Of a stretch of 64,000 nucleotides of DNA, positions 63,828 through 64,000 are shown piece by piece. Made by a program: the position numbers and the translations under genes. The stretch is from Arthrobacter sp. FB24 (GTDB taxonomy: Bacteria; Actinomycetota; Actinomycetes; Actinomycetales; Micrococcaceae). Under the pieces are notes generated by a model. That model was not told the origin of the DNA and did no database searches. It saw only the letters and a program-made list of their open reading frames with translations. Positions within the stretch are counted from its first letter, which is position 1; each line of letters opens with the position of its first letter. Location: positions 3,038,001-3,102,000 of the forward strand of contig NC_008541.1 in the NCBI RefSeq assembly GCF_000196235.1, written 5' to 3'.

Positions 63828-64000
63828 CTGACTCCGGCTGACAATTGATATTTGCTCCGGGCGCTACAGCCGCGCGGGGAAGCGTTCCACGTGCTGCCTT
63901 GGCAAGGGAAATCGTCACGATCTGGAGACTCGCCGTAGTACATCGCCATGTTGGGCGCCAGTCAATCTACCGTGGATGGGTGAGAAGAAAACCGATCGAA

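Noticed and set aside
63976..64000. Possible start of a plus-strand gene at the right edge (ATG 63976, MGEKKTDR)
   Set aside because: Only eight codons are visible, no clear ribosome site precedes it, and a GTG in another frame competes, so it cannot be supported.

Overview
This 64 kb window is high-GC actinobacterial chromosome. The gene order (secA1–hpf–comF–lpqB–mtrB–mtrA; sigK–rskA; etfB–etfA; UPF0182–PDZ/Lon–zincin–YgjP–uvrD2–nudC), frequent GTG/TTG starts, the DUF4129/DUF4350/MoxR/DUF58 cluster and many −10-only leaderless starts point to Micrococcaceae, most likely Arthrobacter sensu lato (Arthrobacter/Pseudarthrobacter). Most of the window is conserved chromosomal backbone. No phage, insertion sequence, CRISPR array or rRNA was seen.

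Layout. 1–2,040: a partial hypothetical gene, a LysM membrane protein and an Rv3235-family protein. 2,158–12,503 (minus): secA, a YcaQ-type DNA glycosylase, hpf, a ComF-like phosphoribosyltransferase, and the overlapping set mtrA-mtrB-lpqB for cell-envelope signalling. 12,762–19,294 (plus): a tightly overlapping run of a repeat-tailed membrane protein, DUF4129, DUF4350, MoxR ATPase, DUF58 and DUF4166. 19,291–26,460 (minus): a MetE-like protein lacking every cysteine, chorismate mutase, and an oligopeptide ABC transporter. 26,757–29,348: a stand-alone caspase-family protease that converges on a thermolysin-like zinc protease without a signal peptide; this is the most unusual locus. 29,396–34,161: mnmA, a ferredoxin-reductase-like flavoprotein, cysteine desulfurase and an EamA transporter; the desulfurase supplies sulfur for MnmA. 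34,148–38,613: a SufR-like cysteine-rich regulator divergent from a small DoxX-like membrane protein, a lipoprotein, a lipid kinase, a J-domain protein and a SPOUT tRNA methyltransferase. 38,850–43,803: sigK-rskA, a TipA-type MerR regulator, and etfB-etfA with a PIG-L deacetylase. 43,980–53,136: an HtrA-like protease, a TPM-domain protein with PspA, an SGNH hydrolase, photolyase and a membrane cytochrome b. 53,206–53,587: two initiator tRNA genes, each with its own strong terminator. 53,817–63,815: UPF0182, PDZ/Lon-like protease, Zincin_2 protein, YgjP-like metallopeptidase, UvrD2 helicase and NudC.

Regulation read from sequence: many genes (chorismate mutase, cysteine desulfurase, EamA, lipid kinase, TrmL-like, TipAS, photolyase, NudC) have a TAnnnT hexamer 6–7 nt before the start codon, as expected for leaderless mRNAs. 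Specific candidate operators are a 19-bp-spacer MerR promoter at tipAS, a SigK-like promoter before sigK, an inverted repeat between the SufR-like regulator and its neighbour, a palindrome at the photolyase promoter, and 10-bp-periodic repeats before the LysM gene. All functional statements rest on reading the sequence by eye and on knowledge of families; no database search was run.
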